In this document: positions 24,269-37,100 of the stretch, piece after piece
Position numbering within the stretch: position 1 is the stretch's first letter
Layout: every line of letters begins with the position of its first letter
Origin: Dipteris shenzhenensis
Lineage: Eukaryota > Polypodiophyta > Polypodiopsida > Gleicheniales
Length of the DNA: 64,000 nucleotides
NCBI GenBank assembly: GCA_047967505.1
Contig: CM106538.1
Direction: 5' to 3' (one strand)
The notes under the pieces: generated by a model
What the model was told of the DNA's origin: nothing
The model's database searches: none
The model's input: only the letters and a program-made list of their open reading frames with translations
Translations under genes and position numbers: made by a program

Positions 24269-24548
24269 TGAAGGACAAATTGATGTAATGGGGTGTACCA
24301 AAGGGTACAAGGTCTATGTGTCACCACATGGTGGTTAGTGTGACGAGGTTAGGTGGTAGAAGGTTCTATTAGTTGTGACGGAGAGATTCATGGGCTTGAT
24401 TGAGAGATTAGTGGAGTGATTTGTGGATTTGGAGATGCCCTCCTTTGGGACACATGCATTGTTTCACTTGCCCTTATAAGGGCAAGTACTCTCTTGAATA
24501 AACCACTCTCTTTGCTTCAATTGTTGATCCCTTGCTGTTGTTCCATCA
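24269..24548 (+). repeat. 3' LTR of the gag-only element
   Basis: Direct repeat of 22129-22418, about 10 bp shorter because of small indels in the GGTTTGTGTGAGTTTGTCTA segment. It ends at TTCCATCA, beyond which gypsy protease-region sequence resumes. Confidence 0.85.
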
Positions 24549-26760
24549 CAAACCAAACATAGTAGGTGACACCAAAGGTTTTGATCTTTATGTCTCTCAG
24601 AAGTCCTACCAGCTAGTTTGTCGTTCCAATGGCCTACTTGACCACTAGGTTGGTGCTTTCAATCTCAGACCTTCCCCACTTGGCCTAGCACTATTCAGTG
24701 ACAATGCTAACTCCCACCCTTCCATCTAATATTTCTATAGCACTCTTGTTTTGGTAGGTAATCAGGAGAACATCATTTGCATTATCACTCTCAAAGTACT
24801 GGCCTAGCTTATTGACTACTATCCTTTGTAAATTTGGTCCTTTTGTGCGGGTGGCTTCAACTACCTCAATGGCCACTTCCTTAGAGGTGACCATTTGTTG
24901 ATTCATCGAGTCAGAGCGATCTCTCAAAAAGATGGGGTTCCCCCTTAGTAAGGCTGCTATGTGCACTTTCACCTCTGTGGACAAGAACGCGACAAGCCCT
25001 ATCACATCTCGAGTTTGGTTGATCAGTTCTCAGCCTCTAACTATGGCTCTTCAAAACCATAAAAGGACAGGGATCCTTATTTGTAGCCTAGTGCCAGGTA
25101 GGATCCTCTTCAAACATTTTATGTTGTAAAAGAGATCGTCCCACTAATGTGCTATTTGAGACTTTCTCATCTACCTTTTCCATGGTGGGCAAAAGTTTGC
25201 GGGACTCTTTTTAGGGCTTGGTGGCTTGGATGAGTGGTATCCATCCCTTGTTGATTGTGAGCCCTTGGTCAAATCTCTCGACACTCATGGATGAGTTGTT
25301 GTGCCTCTACAAGGCATTGCTTCTCAATAGCAAGGCCAAGGTATTCATTATGGCTAACTAGGACTTAAGTCTCGTTTGTGTGAGTATACCTCCCTTACAT
25401 TACTTTTTTCCTCAAACCAAGGATTGGTAGGATCTAGGGTCATTTGGGTGGGTCTTGAAGATATGGAGGTGGATACAGTAGCTATGTCCTCATCAAAATT
25501 GCTCTGAATGATGACTTTATCTGATCTCTTTCCTACTTTGATCGCACCAGTGTGGCCCTTGCCTCTAGATTGAGATGTGGCCACTTTTTCTTTCTTGGCC
25601 TAATTATGGATGCCCTTACTCATAGCCCTACCCTAGGCCCTTGTGATCACATTCAATGATACTAAAGACACTCGGTCTTGCTCAATACTCAACAAATTGA
25701 TGTTGGTCTAGGGATCAGGAACCATTCTATGTGCACTTCTCATGGGACAGCCCTTGTATAGATGGTCCACCCCATAGCCTAAACATAACGGATCATTCGG
25801 GTTAGTAGCAACTATTCTAGGCAAGGGGTTGGTTATCCTTATAGGGATACTCCTTAAGGAGATAAGGCCCTTGGCACTTATAACAAGCTATGGGTTGGTT
25901 GGTTGTTTCCTTGTAAGGATACTCGCTTTCTTGGAGTGGGCCTTGATATGTATAACATAGGATGGTTTGCCTATGGTTCACAGTGTTCATATCCCTAGCT
26001 CATTGCATGGTGGGGGCGAGTTTGATACATCAGAACATATTGTTTGTCCTGCATAATATAGTGGCTTATTTGGCTAGATTGATAAGAACCCTCAAATGGT
26101 GAGGAATCAAGTGATGGGATAGAATAGTCAGGATCTTCCCACTCACCAGATGGCTCCTCAATAATCACCTAAATTATAGGTGTAATCTGTGGTCATGGGA
26201 GTTGAGGACCCAAGATGGCGGGTGGTGGAAATGGTAGGTTTTGAGCTCTAGGTGGCCCTTGATTGGCTGAGCGGGTTGATTATACTAGTTTGGTGGTGCA
26301 AGCAAGGCCAATGATTGCCTCTATTGATATATGGACTAGAGAATAGATTTAGGGTACTGACATTGCAAAGTCTCATGATTTTTCCATCTTGCACAGTGGG
26401 CACAGTAAAGTGCCAGCCTAACCCTAAGGCAAGGGCACTCATTTGTAGGGTGGTTTCCCATACAGAGGCCACATCACACATTATCTCATCTTGCAAACAA
26501 GTGAGGATTATAGGACCTTCTCGTATCGATTCTCCTTTAAGTTGGGCCACTCAGTTCAATAAATTGGTGGCCACTTCATCTATTTTCGTGCCTTTGGCAA
26601 GTGGGGCTGCCTCCTTGGCTTCACTCATACTAATGGTTTAGCCTATACAAGACACCTCAGATGGAGCTCTAGGTAGCTTCTCTGGTTGCACCTTATCTTC
26701 ATATCATCATCCAAGAGTACAACCATCTTGCTGCATAACTCAAACAACGTGGGCTCAGGG

Positions 26761-27202
26761 CCTGGGGTACCAACTCCCTTTGGTAAGAAAACCTATTAAA
26801 ATCTTAAGTATGAGATTAATTTAACAATATGCCATGAGTAGAAATTATTCAAATTAACTACACTAAAAGAGCTTCAAATATGTCTTTACACTTTGAAATT
26901 TGTGTAACACATGAAAAAGTTACATTAATTTGAATGGAGATGGGTTTTCATATTTTAATGTATTTTTTGTTTTACCCAAAAGACCCTCCCCCCCTTGGGC
27001 CTCACATATTATGAAAATTATGTACAAATCTTAAAATCTTACATATTTTTCAAGGTATATACCTTATATTTTGTGGGAGAGGGGATATGAAATTTTCATA
27101 CTTTTCCCTTGCATATTTGAAAATTTTATGGACCTTGTCCCCCCATACTTTGGATTTTACATGAGGGTACTAACATATTACATATTGAGTTAGTGCCCCA
27201 AG
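26761..27202. mobile_element. hAT-like MITE, copy 1 (442 bp)
   Basis: Ends are CCTGGGGTACCAACTC and its near reverse complement (13 of 16 positions). It is flanked by GCTCAGGG and ATTCAAGG, which agree at 5 of 8 positions and could be a mutated 8-bp duplication. The interior is AT-rich, non-coding, and matches 31449-31922 throughout. Confidence 0.7.
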
Positions 27203-28669
27203 ATTCAAGGTAAACAAATGATCATGCAACTTTCATCCCTTAACCCAATGAGAAATCATGGCAATAGTTGCTCATCAGTCTCCTCTTGTGAGGATCACAA
27301 CATGAATTCAAGTGTTTAATCCTTGCAATATATTCTCATTTTGTCTCATGTTCCTTTTGCTTGACCTCGTACAACTAGTTGATACGGCTCCATCTGAGGC
27401 CACTGGGAGCGAACCCACTATGAATGCTTTTCTAAGCGTCTCCCAGTTTGTTTTCTCTTTTGTGCCTAGGGCCCTATACCATTGGCCTGCCTTACCATCT
27501 AAGCTCAACCCAAATGCATTAAGTTTTTATAAGTCACCAATGTCTCTGAAGGTCTCACAAATCTCTCGAACCTTTCAACATGTGATATTAGGTCTCCTTC
27601 TCCTAAGAATTTGGTTATGAGCTTAGAGATGGTGACTAGATGGCTCCTTGATGCATTAGTCTCCCCACAAAAGCCATCAATGTGGCCCCCCCTCCTATGC
27701 TTGCACTAGGATCCTCATAGCCCATCTATCATTATAGTTTGTGGTGTAGGTAGAGGTACTTGAGGGGCTCACATGGTGCCATAATTGGGTGGCCTTTGGG
27801 GTGGATTTTAAAAAGTTGTGGACTGTGTAGGTATTGCGTTAGCTACTAATAGGACCTAGAATTTGGCATTCATGGCAAGCTTGGCTATATTGGCCACACT
27901 GGCATGGGTCTTGGCATAGGTACGTTCACATTGGGCATCAGCCTATAGGGTGCAACCATAGGAAAAGGTATGTCTTTTAGGGCTCCTACCCAAGTTGAGT
28001 ACATATTGGGAGGAGGGGCCATCGTGTAAGAAAGGATTTTCCCCATCCATCTACTCATTTCCTTGCCCTTCAGGACTCGGTGGCTAAAAATAGGGCTCCC
28101 AAGACTTAGAGGTTCTGGTAAAGGGTGGCTCGCCTTCATAGAATTAAACATGAGGCCCCATAGGAAGTCCAATCAAGATAGGCATTTAGTTACTTGTAGC
28201 ACTATCTATTGTAGATGTTGGTAGAGGGTTCTACCACTTCTCTCACACTCTAGTTTTCCTGGTAGAGGAGTTGATCAAATTTGGGTCGGACAAGCTGGAC
28301 ATCCATGAAATTGGAGAATGATTCTCTCAATCGTGGGACTGTGGTTGGAGGTGTGGGGGATTGGGGGGCCTGATCGAGCTAGAATTAGGAGCCATGTTGG
28401 CCCTAGGATTCAAGTTTTCCCCCATTATGGCATCAAATCTCATTGCATCCTTTGAGCTTAAGGACTTTATGTGTACAAGAATGTGCAATGAATTAGGGCT
28501 TAAATTCAAGATCCCGAATGGAATTGACAATGCAATGTATGATGGGCTAGCTATAGAATGTTATTTGAAGCATTGTGTTCTGGCTCTGGGTCAATTCCTA
28601 TCACCCTTTCAAACCTTAGATGCATGTGTTGCTCACTCAGCCTTGCTACTCCAGTCATCATCGTGTCTC

Positions 28670-29130
28670 TTTGGCCTTAAAGCAATAGTCATTGCATTAG
28701 CCTTAAAGCAATGACTTCTTGAGTCACTACATTATCAGGTCATTACATTAGCCTTAAAGTAGCCTCCTTGACATGACGTTTCTAAAATCAGTGACTCTTA
28801 GTGTAGTGGGTTCAATAACGCAATGACTAGTAAAGCTCCAACCTCTTAATGCAATAGATTCTAACACAATGGTTGAATATGGCAATGACTCCTTATCGCA
28901 GCAACCTCAAAGTCGTTGCATTAGCCTTAAAGCAATGGTTGACTTTTGATGTGATAGTTATGAGTTCATTTAATACCACATGCCATTTAGGTGAGGTTGG
29001 TGGGGGTGGTTGACTAGCTATGAAATAACATGGTCAATTAGACTGCGTTATAACGTAGTGACTCATGTGGTCACTACATTATAATGCAGTGACTCATGCA
29101 GTCACTACGTTAAGCTTAACATAGTGACAC
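28670..29130. repeat. Degenerate repeat block with three successive palindromes
   Basis: Phrases such as CATTAGCCTTAAAGCAATG recur at 28695, 28745 and 28928. They are followed by palindromes at 29042-29059, 29070-29093 and 29101-29128 that share a GTCACTAC..GTAGTGAC-like core. No gene is present. It may be part of the retroelement's non-coding region. Confidence 0.6.
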
Positions 29131-29139
29131 ACAGTTTGG

Positions 29140-31440
29140 CAATGTCACCCACTAGTTTTTGGTGATCCTTATGAATTTTGTTGTTTTAATGCAGGGTTTG
29201 TGAGCATTGAGGGGTGCTATCCTACCTAATCTACCTACTCAAATAAAAAAATCACAAAAAATAATAACTTAAAAGTGACAAATGAGAAATTTTCCAAGGG
29301 GGTGGTTGGAAACTCACTCATACCTCATCCAAATCTAATTCAAAGTCCATTTTTCAACGTTTTAGTGAGATTTGACACTACACACACCTTAGCAATCACT
29401 CAAACTTACTACTCCTATGACAACAAAAGATATTGCAAAACAAGCTCAAATGCATCAAAATCACTCTATGGACAGAAATGATAGTTTCCAGTTTTTCCAC
29501 TCCAAACACATTGTTTTTCCTCTCAAACCAATCCAATTCTCCACTAACAACACTCTTGGTTAAGCTATGAAGCATTGTGCAATGGGTGGTTCTTGGTGAT
29601 AGGAGGCTTATGCATAGCAAAGGCATACCTCAAACTCCCTGGCAAATTGGCACAAAAAATGTGTAGCTCGGTGGTGACTCCATGCATTGTAGGGATCTTG
29701 GAGGAATGCTGATAGAGACTCCACTCTCAAGAAACTCCTTGTGAGAGCTTTGCAAGCACGAGCCCAACACTTGTGTCACTCAAGTGTCTAGCAGATTGTG
29801 TCAATGTGATTCCATGAGAGTGAAGGGGGAAGAGAGGGAAGAAGGGAAGGTAGGAGGGGAGAGGGGATAGGGAAGGGAAGGGAAGGGGAAAGAGTGAAGG
29901 GAAGGGAGTGGAAATCATAAGGCAAGCATATGCAGAATGGGGTAAATCAAGTCTCGAAGAAGGGGGGAATCAAGGTATGCCATCCACGTGCGGTGCCACA
30001 CATGAAGAACCTCTAAGACAAGAAGGAGATAGGAATGCCACCCTAGTGATTACAAGACACACTTATACTCTAACTCATAAGACACACTTATACTCTAGCT
30101 CACACACAAGAATGTATTGCATCAAGAGAGGATCCTCACCCAAGGCTTGATGCATGTAAGCAACCTCACGTCTCTCACATTCAAAGAAACTCACATACAC
30201 AAGACTCATAAAAGAAGGAGACAAGCACTCAAGGAGAACAAACATTAGTGGATTCCAAACTAGGGCTAGCGGAATGAGGACTCCCCCCACCATGCCCTTA
30301 ATTTATAGATAAAAGAGGATAACCCCTATGTCATATGTCATAGAAGGGAGGCTGAATGGATTGCAATCAATAGGATGTGGAGGTGGATCTAATCATATTA
30401 CCCTATGGTCCTAACCATATGACATGTGCACTACAATCTGAATGTAATACAAATATAGTGCAAAATGTGTACATATTCCTAACTAGAATGTGACATGGAT
30501 GGACAACAAGGTACCCCTGAAAATGGGTTAACATGCCCTCACCTCTAAAGTACATGCCATCCTCAAATTGTGAATGTGAAAAGTACATCAATGCAAGTGC
30601 AAAATATAGGGAGTAGAAAATAATGGCTCAAGGAGGAAATGATGGCTGATGAGGATATGTCAATGAAGTGCACGATCCATGTGGATGATGACTGGGATGA
30701 GGGAGGCTCCCCCACCTCTGAAGTACACACTACTCCACCTGGGTCCCAAATGAAAATAGGGAAGTCAAATGGCTCCCCAAGTGAAGGTGCATAACTCCCA
30801 GTGGTCACTAAAGATGATGTCAATGAAGCACTAATCGATGTAGATGGTGTTGATGAAGCACAAGTAGAGCCTCTAGGGTACATGCCAGAATCCCACAAAT
30901 AGATGCTAAGAGTAGGTGCTCTAGCAACTGTCGACGTGGCTATAAGTATGAATAAAAAAGTACAAGGCTCAAAAGTGGGGATGATGGAGCTAGCACCTCT
31001 AGATCTATCAATGAAGTGCTCATGGATGAAGGAATCTATATGATGTGGCGAAATGAGAGGGACAGAAGTCTCTACTACCTTAGGGATCGACAAAGAGTTG
31101 TCTAGATGTGTCGATGAAGTGCCCATTGATGAAGAAAGAGAAACCCCCTCAAATGATGTGGCAATAAGAAGGGTGAATGGAATTCAACCACATTCAAATG
31201 GATGGTACAAAGCCCTCTAGCTTTTCATACTTCGAAGAACCTTCAGCTATTAGGGAAACCAATCTTAAACCACCGAAACCATCGAATGGAACATGCCCCA
31301 ATTCCTTGAGATGAGATTCTTCACTTATAACCTTGCCGTTCAATATTACTCGAAAATAAATAGGAGAAGCATCATGCAATGGAGTGGTGCTTGTAGATGA
31401 ACATGGGGTTTTGATCAATGAAGCATCATAATAGCAAGAT
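29140..31440. other. No recognisable gene; retroelement leader-like debris
   Basis: A minus-strand frame of 187 codons at 31126-30563 is Ser/Thr-rich with no domain I recognise. Minus-strand sequence at about 29690-29800 (DTSVGLVLAKLSQGVS) resembles plus-strand sequence near 33430-33560 (ETSVRLVLARLSQGV), so both seem to be remains of one retroelement family in opposite orientation. 29820-29895 is a GA/GGGA-rich tract. Confidence 0.5.
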
Positions 31441-31448
31441 ATCCCAAT

Positions 31449-31922
31449 CCTGGTGTGCCAACTCCCTTTAGTAAGAAAACTCATTAAATTTTGAGTACGA
31501 GATGAATTTAGCAATATGCCATGAGTAGAAATTATTCAAATTAACATGGTTGTGTTCTACACAAAGAGCTTCAAATACGTCCTCACACATTGAAATTTGG
31601 GTAACACATGAAAAAGTTACATTAATTTGAAAGGAGATGGGTTTTCATATTCTAGTGTATTTTTTGTTTTACCCCCCCTCATCCAAAAGACCCCCCCCTT
31701 GGGCCTCACATATTATGAAAAATATGTACAAATCTTAAAATCTTGCATATTTTTCAAGGTATATACCTTATATTTTGAGGTGGGGGGACATGAAATTTTC
31801 ATATTTTTTCCTTACATATTTGAAAATTTTAAAGGAAATTCATGCATATTATATATGGACCCCCAGACCCTAGATTTTAGATGAGGGTAGTAACATATTA
31901 AATATTGAGTTGGCGCCCCAGG
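31449..31922. mobile_element. hAT-like MITE, copy 2 (474 bp) with 8-bp TSD
   Basis: The ends CCTGGTGTGCCAACTC and GAGTTGGCGCCCCAGG are inverted repeats (14 of 16). The element is flanked on both sides by ATCCCAAT (31441-31448 and 31923-31930), an exact 8-bp duplication as expected for the hAT superfamily. No transposase is encoded, so mobilisation would need an autonomous relative. Confidence 0.85.
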
Positions 31923-32118
31923 ATCCCAATGAAGTTCTGGGTGAAAGAAGTTGAGATGATCCTATAATAGTGGCAAGAATTGTGGCCAACCTTGGAGTTC
32001 CATCATGAGTAAGGATTATCAAAACATGGCATCATGATATGCAGTCCATGGATCCTAAAGTGTGTCACAAAGCACATCACATGCGCACTTAAGAAATGGT
32101 ATTGACCCCCACAAATCA

Positions 32119-32226
32119 TTGTAGCTACGAAGGAACAATGATATGTAGCTATGAAGGAATAGTGATATGTAGGTACAAAGGAACAATGATATGTAGCTAT
32201 GAAGGAACAATGATATGTAGCTAATA
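32119..32226. repeat. 24-bp minisatellite, 4-5 units
   Basis: The unit GTAGCTATGAAGGAACAATG(ATAT) is repeated with single-base differences (GAATAG for GAACAA, GGTACAA for GCTATGA). Reading frames across it give repetitive peptides (HSYISLFL) and are not genes. Confidence 0.85.
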
Positions 32227-32329
32227 AGGGGAGTGTCATGCGATAGATGTAGCATGTGAGGCATACATCAATGATGGGAGGTGGAACATAAAGAATATCA
32301 TGAGCAAGGTGGTGCATCTCCATGTGTAA

Positions 32330-34150
32330 GAATATACATGATCTAGGAGTACAAGCTCCTATGAAAAAGATTGTGAATGAAAAAAGGTGGATAAAGGAGA
32401 AAGAGCGAAATTATAAAAGGGAAGGGCGTAATGGGTGAGAAAGAAAGAAAAAAAGAGGGGAGTTTAAAATTTTAAAGGGGTGGATGGGGAAAAGAGGGGG
32501 GATGATTAAGATTGTAAGGGGTGGATGAATGAGTGGAGGGAGTGTAAGGTGGGCAAATAAGAAAGGGGGCTATGTGGAATGAGGAGTATATGGTAGGGGT
32601 TAGATGAGCTTAGAGTGGATAAGTGGATTGTGTGGAGGGTGGGGCAAGATGATTTGGTAGGTGGGTGAGGTGGAGGATAGGAATGAGAGTTGGGAGGGTG
32701 AGGTCATGGCTTGGTTATGGCACATGGAGAGAGAGTAGGGTTAGATCTTGCTTTCTCTCAGTATCGTCCATCCACTACTGCAGCTCGCTGGTGATCTCAT
32801 CTATATGCTCATCAATCTGTCAAGCTCACTACAAAAATTTGCCCATTTTTTGCACATCTCTTCTTGTGAAAGTGCTTTTGCTTTGTGCTCCCTCAGACCA
32901 CCTCATGGGCTGATGGTAGAAGCAATTGGCTACAAGGTAATGGAAATAGGCAAACAGTTGGAACTCAAGCTACAACAGACAGAGGAGATCCTTGCAACTG
33001 AGCACTCCCAGAATGATATTCTCCAAGCCCTTACTATGATGCTCTACAGAGACAGGCAACTCTGGATCAACAGCAGCAGTACACATGAGTGCAGGAGAAG
33101 AAGGTGGCACTAGAAGCAAGAGTGGCACAATAGGCCCAACAAATCAAGTGGCTCCACATGCTCATCTAACAAAGGTAATAATATATTATATGCCTCCAAG
33201 AGGATCTCAAGATGGCTCGCACATCTACGCCTCCTCAGCAAGACCTTGACAACCTCCATGAGTGACTGTTGAATGCTTCCACATGTGCCTCTTCACTAAG
33301 TTTCACTCACCTCATAGTTGAAGACACCTTCAACTCATTCCTCCATACCATCTCTGTCACCTCCATCTAGCAAGATAATAATTTTGAGCACCCACTTATT
33401 GCACACAACCTAGATACACTCCTCTTTCATGGACACTTGAATGAGACAAGTGTTAGGCTCGTTCTTGCAAGGCTCTCACAAGGGGTTGATCATGAGTGGA
33501 ATCTCCATTAGCATTCCTCCAAGATCCCTACAACACATGGATTCACCGCCATCGAGCTACACAAGAACAAGTAGGTAGTTATAGAAGCATAGGGAGGTTT
33601 GGAAGTCATACAAGGTATAAGCCATTATATAGCAAGGGGAACGTCCAATGAAATCCTCGAAGGGTGCAAAATATGATAATGTGAGTGCTAGGAATTGATG
33701 AGTTGTGGTAGTCAAAGAAACCCTTTAGCTAGTAAGGTTATCCACCACTAAAAGGGGCTGGCCTTGACTACACCAAAGGATATTAGTAGCAGCCATACTT
33801 GGGATCTTTAGTGTCAAGTTGATATTTTATTCTCGTCAAATTTTTTTTGCTCATTAGTCAAGCTACATGTAAAGTACTCAACTTGCATCAAAACTACTCT
33901 TTCAAAGGTCAAAGACCTAGATTTGGATTTTACTCTAGAGGTGATATATTTTTTTGATTTGGGGTTAGTTAAAGTAACATTTTTTTTAAAGCATGGTATA
34001 AAGTATAGGAATATCAAGCATACATATGAGAACCTCAATAAAACTAAGGAGGTAAAGTGCCAAAAAAGTTAGTCACATTGTCTTATAAAAGAATTTATCA
34101 TCTTATCAATATGGGGTTGTGGTTTTAACCTACACGTGGCGTCTACCCTA
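32330..34150. other. No intact gene; gag-like debris
   Basis: GA/GT-rich sequence to about 32720 is followed by a plus-strand region (32890-33590) with short frames (LKLQQTEEILATEHSQNDIL; ETSVRLVLARLSQGV). These look like a broken retroelement gag or leader but have many stops. 33600-34150 shows nothing recognisable. Confidence 0.45.
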
Positions 34151-34179
34151 TCCTATGGGTCATCAAGCTTGGCCTCAAA

Positions 34180-37100
34180 TCATACACGTGGCAAAAAATT
34201 TACCCTAGGGTCACCATCTAAGGCTTGGTTAAAAAGATACCACGTGGCACCTTATCCCTATCTGACACGTAGGCCTCCCTGCCATGTCAGCACCTCGAGT
34301 GCCACATCATCATGCCACTTAGGCATGCCCAATCAGCATGTGCACATCAGTTGTCATGTCAGCAGCCCTATCCACGGTGATGCATCATCAAATCAAAGTC
34401 AAAGTGACACCTCATCTACTACATGGCACTCAAGCACAATTGCCCCTTCACTAGCACCCTGTGCGTCTTGCATGTGACCACACCTACCGTCTTAGCACAG
34501 GGCTTCACAGACATACCCCTTGCTAGGCACAATCTTTGCATGTGACACTGATTGCCACATCATCGCTGAGAACTTTCGCCCTTTTTTGTCCCTCCACCTA
34601 GATCAAGCCTTATCTCTTAATCCAGGAAGAATTTGAGGGCGCTCCAAAAAGGACAAACACTCAACTTTTTGTGCACTACATGCTTGTCACATCATGTGCA
34701 AATTGTGACATAAGTATCACACACTTTTGAGCCTCGCCGGACAAATCCGCTTCTTGCATGTACATCAGCCTCTACATCGACGCATTTGACCCAACACCCA
34801 AATGAACAAAGAAAATGAATTATTTGCTGCTTTTTCATCGCTCGACGGTTGGTCTAGATCTAGATCAGAGTAGATTAGATCATGCATAGCAGAGAGAACT
34901 CCAAAGCAGCCAATCGAAGCCATGCTGAAAAATTCCTGAATAGTTCCTACTCAGAGTCAGTCCCTTGACTCACATGTGGTTTCACATCATCACATTACCT
35001 AAAACCTAACGTCTCATAGTTCAGTGAGCAGAATTCAGAGTGTTCAGAGGCATTGACCAATTGTTCAGTGTGGACAGATAGTGTGGACAGATAGCACATG
35101 ATTTGATTTCACACACACATGTCATGATACCGTCAATGTTTTGCACTTGATTCAAACAGTGATTTCACAAACACTTTAACATTTCTTGCACCTTGTCTAT
35201 GACTAGCAACCTCAATTTGGAGGCATTTGCTAAGCTAGAAAACTCCAATTAGGGCACATGGAAATATCGAATGGAGACCATTCTTGTACTTAAAGACATG
35301 GGAGTATGTCGATGGGTTTACACCTAGACCATGGACGATCCAGCCAGTAGTAGCTCTACTCCACTTGTTGGCACACCACCAGCAACAGTAGGATTTACAA
35401 TGGAATCAACAGCTACACCAATAGTGATTGCATCAGTAGTAGATCCTACCATTGCCTAAGCACACATAGAATGGGACAAGAAAGACAAGTATGCATATCA
35501 TTTGATCAAGCAGAATGTGCAAGATGTCATGCTAAGACACCTCAACACCTCAAGACATTAAAAGAAGCATGGGATATGTTCGTAGCTCTTCATGAGTCCA
35601 AGAACACTTCCAGGATTCTCACACTAAGAAACCAAATAAACTAGAGTTTTTGCAATAGGAGTGAAGCCAATTATGCTTATGTACTCAAGATCAAGGATTA
35701 CAACAATCAACTCATAGTAACAGGAGAGACCATGAATCCTATAGAAATGGTTCACATCATCTTGAATGGACTGGGAGAGGGATACGAGAATCTAGTCCAG
35801 AGGCAAATTTTAACACTTGAAGAGCTCCAATCAGTTTTACTTAGTGAAGAACTCCGGATGCAATCCATTCATGCATGCAAAGGTCCTCCCAATGATCAAG
35901 CATTCACAATCTCAAATAGAAGCAGAGGCAGAGGTAGATCATTCCAACAAATTGGTCATCATCAAACAATAAAATCAGCATCAGCATCATCCTCAGCAAC
36001 ATCAGCATTAACAAAGAGAAAATCATTCCAATAGAGGAAGATTCCAAGGATGAGGGAATGTATCCACCAATGTGTCAAACATTCAGTGCAACTACTATAA
36101 TAAGTTTGGACACTGAAAGAGATTTTCGCAAGAAGCAGTACGACCAAGGTGGTCAATCCAATAGCAATTGAGGGAATTTTTGAGAAAGAGGAAATCATCA
36201 TGGTAGACATTCTAGTCACAGTCATTATGCCAATGAACTTGTAAATATGTTCCTTATTGCAATTCAAAATGAGAATTCGGTTATCAAGTCGACCAAGTAG
36301 ATCAAGATCCATGGTACATCGATAGCAGTGCATCATCTCGTATGACAAAGCATCAAGAATGGTTCTTAGAAATGAAACCATTAGAAGGACAAAAGAATGT
36401 AATCTACACATCAGATAATACACCGAATCTAGTTCAAGGGAAAGGCATTGTCCCTATGAACAATTTCATTGGTACGAAAGGATTGGTGAAAGATGTACTC
36501 TATGTTTCGAAACTCAGCAAGAACCTCTTATCAGTTGGTCAAATGACGGAACACAACTACTGAGTCATCTTTGATGGACATGAATACATTATAAGAGACA
36601 AATCCAGAGGATATCAGCTAGTAGGAAAATCAATCAAGGAAGGACGCTTGTTCAGAATGCTAGCTTCAGTACCAGATTTGCATGCCATGTCAGTCAACTG
36701 CAACAGATGCCACTTTCCACAAAATGGCACAAGAGATATGGACATATCAATTTCAAAACCTTGATAGAGCTCAAAAATCCAAATATGGCAATTGGAATTC
36801 CTAAGCTTCAATTTCTTGGAAAAGTTTGCGAAGCATGCTACTTCGGTAAACAAAGTGAACCAACTTTGGCAGAAGTAACTCTCGAGTAAGAGGTATTCTT
36901 GATTTGATTCATACAGATGTATGGGGTTATGCCCAAACCCGTAGCATCAATGGTTCACTTTACTACTTGACTTTCATCGACGACTGCAGTAGATATTGTT
37001 GCATCTACTTTCTGAAAGAGAAATCTGAAGTGTTTTTTAGATTTCAAGAATTCAAAGCCATGGTAGAAAACCAGACAGGCAGAAAGATCAAAGTCATGAG

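Larger units (their letters stand above)
22129..24548 (+). mobile_element. Gag-only LTR retrotransposon (TR-GAG type), nested in gypsy
   Basis: Two direct repeats of 290 bp (22129-22418) and 280 bp (24269-24548) both start TGAAGGAC and end TTCCATCA. The left one is followed by TGGTATCATAGC, a Met-tRNA primer site, and the right one is preceded by a purine-rich GTGGGCGAGAA. The 1.85-kb interior holds only a copia-type gag; no protease, integrase or RT is present. It is therefore non-autonomous. A clear target-site duplication is not visible, consistent with some age. Confidence 0.85.
20488..28200 (-). pseudogene. Decayed Ty3/gypsy element, minus strand, split by a nested element
   Basis: Fragments occur in gypsy order from high to low coordinates. 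A Gag piece is at 27508-27308 (SLDGKAGQWYRALG..KTNWETLRKAF). The protease start is near 24740-24691 (EILDGRVGVSIVTE) and its end near 22110-22050 (GYDVILGRPFMHVV). An RNase H piece is at 21326-21141 (FHVHINASKFAIGYVLAQPGEY). The integrase zinc-finger region is at 20715-20488 (MHHCIHEDEF..AHSNIASGHFIGE). Reverse transcriptase is not clearly readable. Many stops and shifts separate the pieces. The protease is interrupted by the LTR element at 22129-24548, and a MITE sits at 26761. Confidence 0.8.

Noticed and set aside
30563-31126. 187-codon minus-strand frame as a gene
   Set aside because: Ser/Thr-rich composition, no domain, no splice partners, and located in retroelement debris.
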